Shown: positions 14,469 to 14,516 of the stretch, piece after piece | Layout of the letters: each line of letters starts with the position of its first letter | Numbering within the stretch: position 1 is the first letter of the stretch | NCBI GenBank assembly: GCA_015487755.1 | Contig: WFPG01000068.1 | Span: forward strand, 1 to 14,516 | Source: Acidobacteriota bacterium | GTDB taxonomy: Bacteria; Acidobacteriota; Holophagae; Thermotomaculales; Thermotomaculaceae | Direction of reading: 5' to 3' | DNA: 14,516 bases | The notes under the pieces: generated by a model | The model's database searches: none | What the model saw: the letters and a program-made list of their open reading frames with translations, nothing else | Told to the model about the DNA's origin: nothing | Translations under genes and position numbers: made by a program

Positions 14469-14516
14469 CTACACATTATCAAAGAAGTCAATCTTCTGTT
14501 CTTTATCGGCAAGGTA
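14469..14516 (-). CDS. rplW: 50S ribosomal protein L23, C-terminal fragment cut by the window edge
   Basis: The last 15 codons and TAG stop of a gene that enters from the right edge. The residues YLADKEQKIDFFDNV resemble the L23 C-terminus, where a lysine-rich GxKIDFF motif ends the protein. The position immediately before rplB is the rplW slot in S10 operons. The gene is incomplete here, so its start and its trigger-factor contacts cannot be assessed. Confidence 0.9.
   Translation of the reverse strand, partial: YLADKEQKIDFFDNV

Overview
The window is almost entirely one bacterial housekeeping operon read on the minus strand: the tail of the S10 cluster, the whole spc cluster and the whole alpha cluster, fused without a break. 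In transcription order (right to left) it reads rplW(partial)-rplB-rpsS-rplV-rpsC-rplP-rpmC-rpsQ-rplN-rplX-rplE-rpsN-rpsH-rplF-rplR-rpsE-rpmD-rplO-secY-adk-infA-rpmJ-rpsM-rpsK-rpsD-rpoA-rplQ. Gaps between genes are at most about 21 bases and several genes overlap, so no internal promoter or leader is evident. A strong intrinsic terminator sits one base after the rplQ stop codon (about 1971-2010).

Left of that terminator, still on the minus strand, is a second, tightly overlapping group of four genes: a 62-residue membrane protein with no recognisable Shine-Dalgarno, a VanZ-like membrane protein, a Nudix hydrolase, and a Ser/Thr protein kinase whose catalytic domain is essentially complete before the gene runs off the left edge. 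Overlaps of 8, 14 and 34 bases suggest translational coupling. No stretch over about 45 bases lacks a gene.

Organism: clearly a bacterium. G+C is moderate to low (roughly 40% by eye). Arginine is written mostly AGA/AGG, the coding strand is purine-rich, and S4, S14, L36, L24 and adenylate kinase all carry cysteine zinc motifs. AGR codon preference and purine loading are common in thermophiles, and the Zn-type L24 and S4 resemble those of Thermus, but the phylum cannot be fixed from this window. map, which often lies between adk and infA, is absent here.

How it works together: the operon supplies 50S and 30S proteins, initiation factor IF-1, the RNA polymerase alpha subunit, the SecY translocon and adenylate kinase, so translation, transcription and secretion capacity are expressed together. 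The downstream quartet is unrelated to the ribosome; a kinase plus Nudix enzyme suggests signalling or nucleotide housekeeping, but its role is not established.

I found no new biological system. The points most worth a second look are the long charged tail on L17 with an AT-hook-like motif, the terminator packed between the rplQ stop and the next start codon, and the overlapping accessory quartet with a non-RD kinase.
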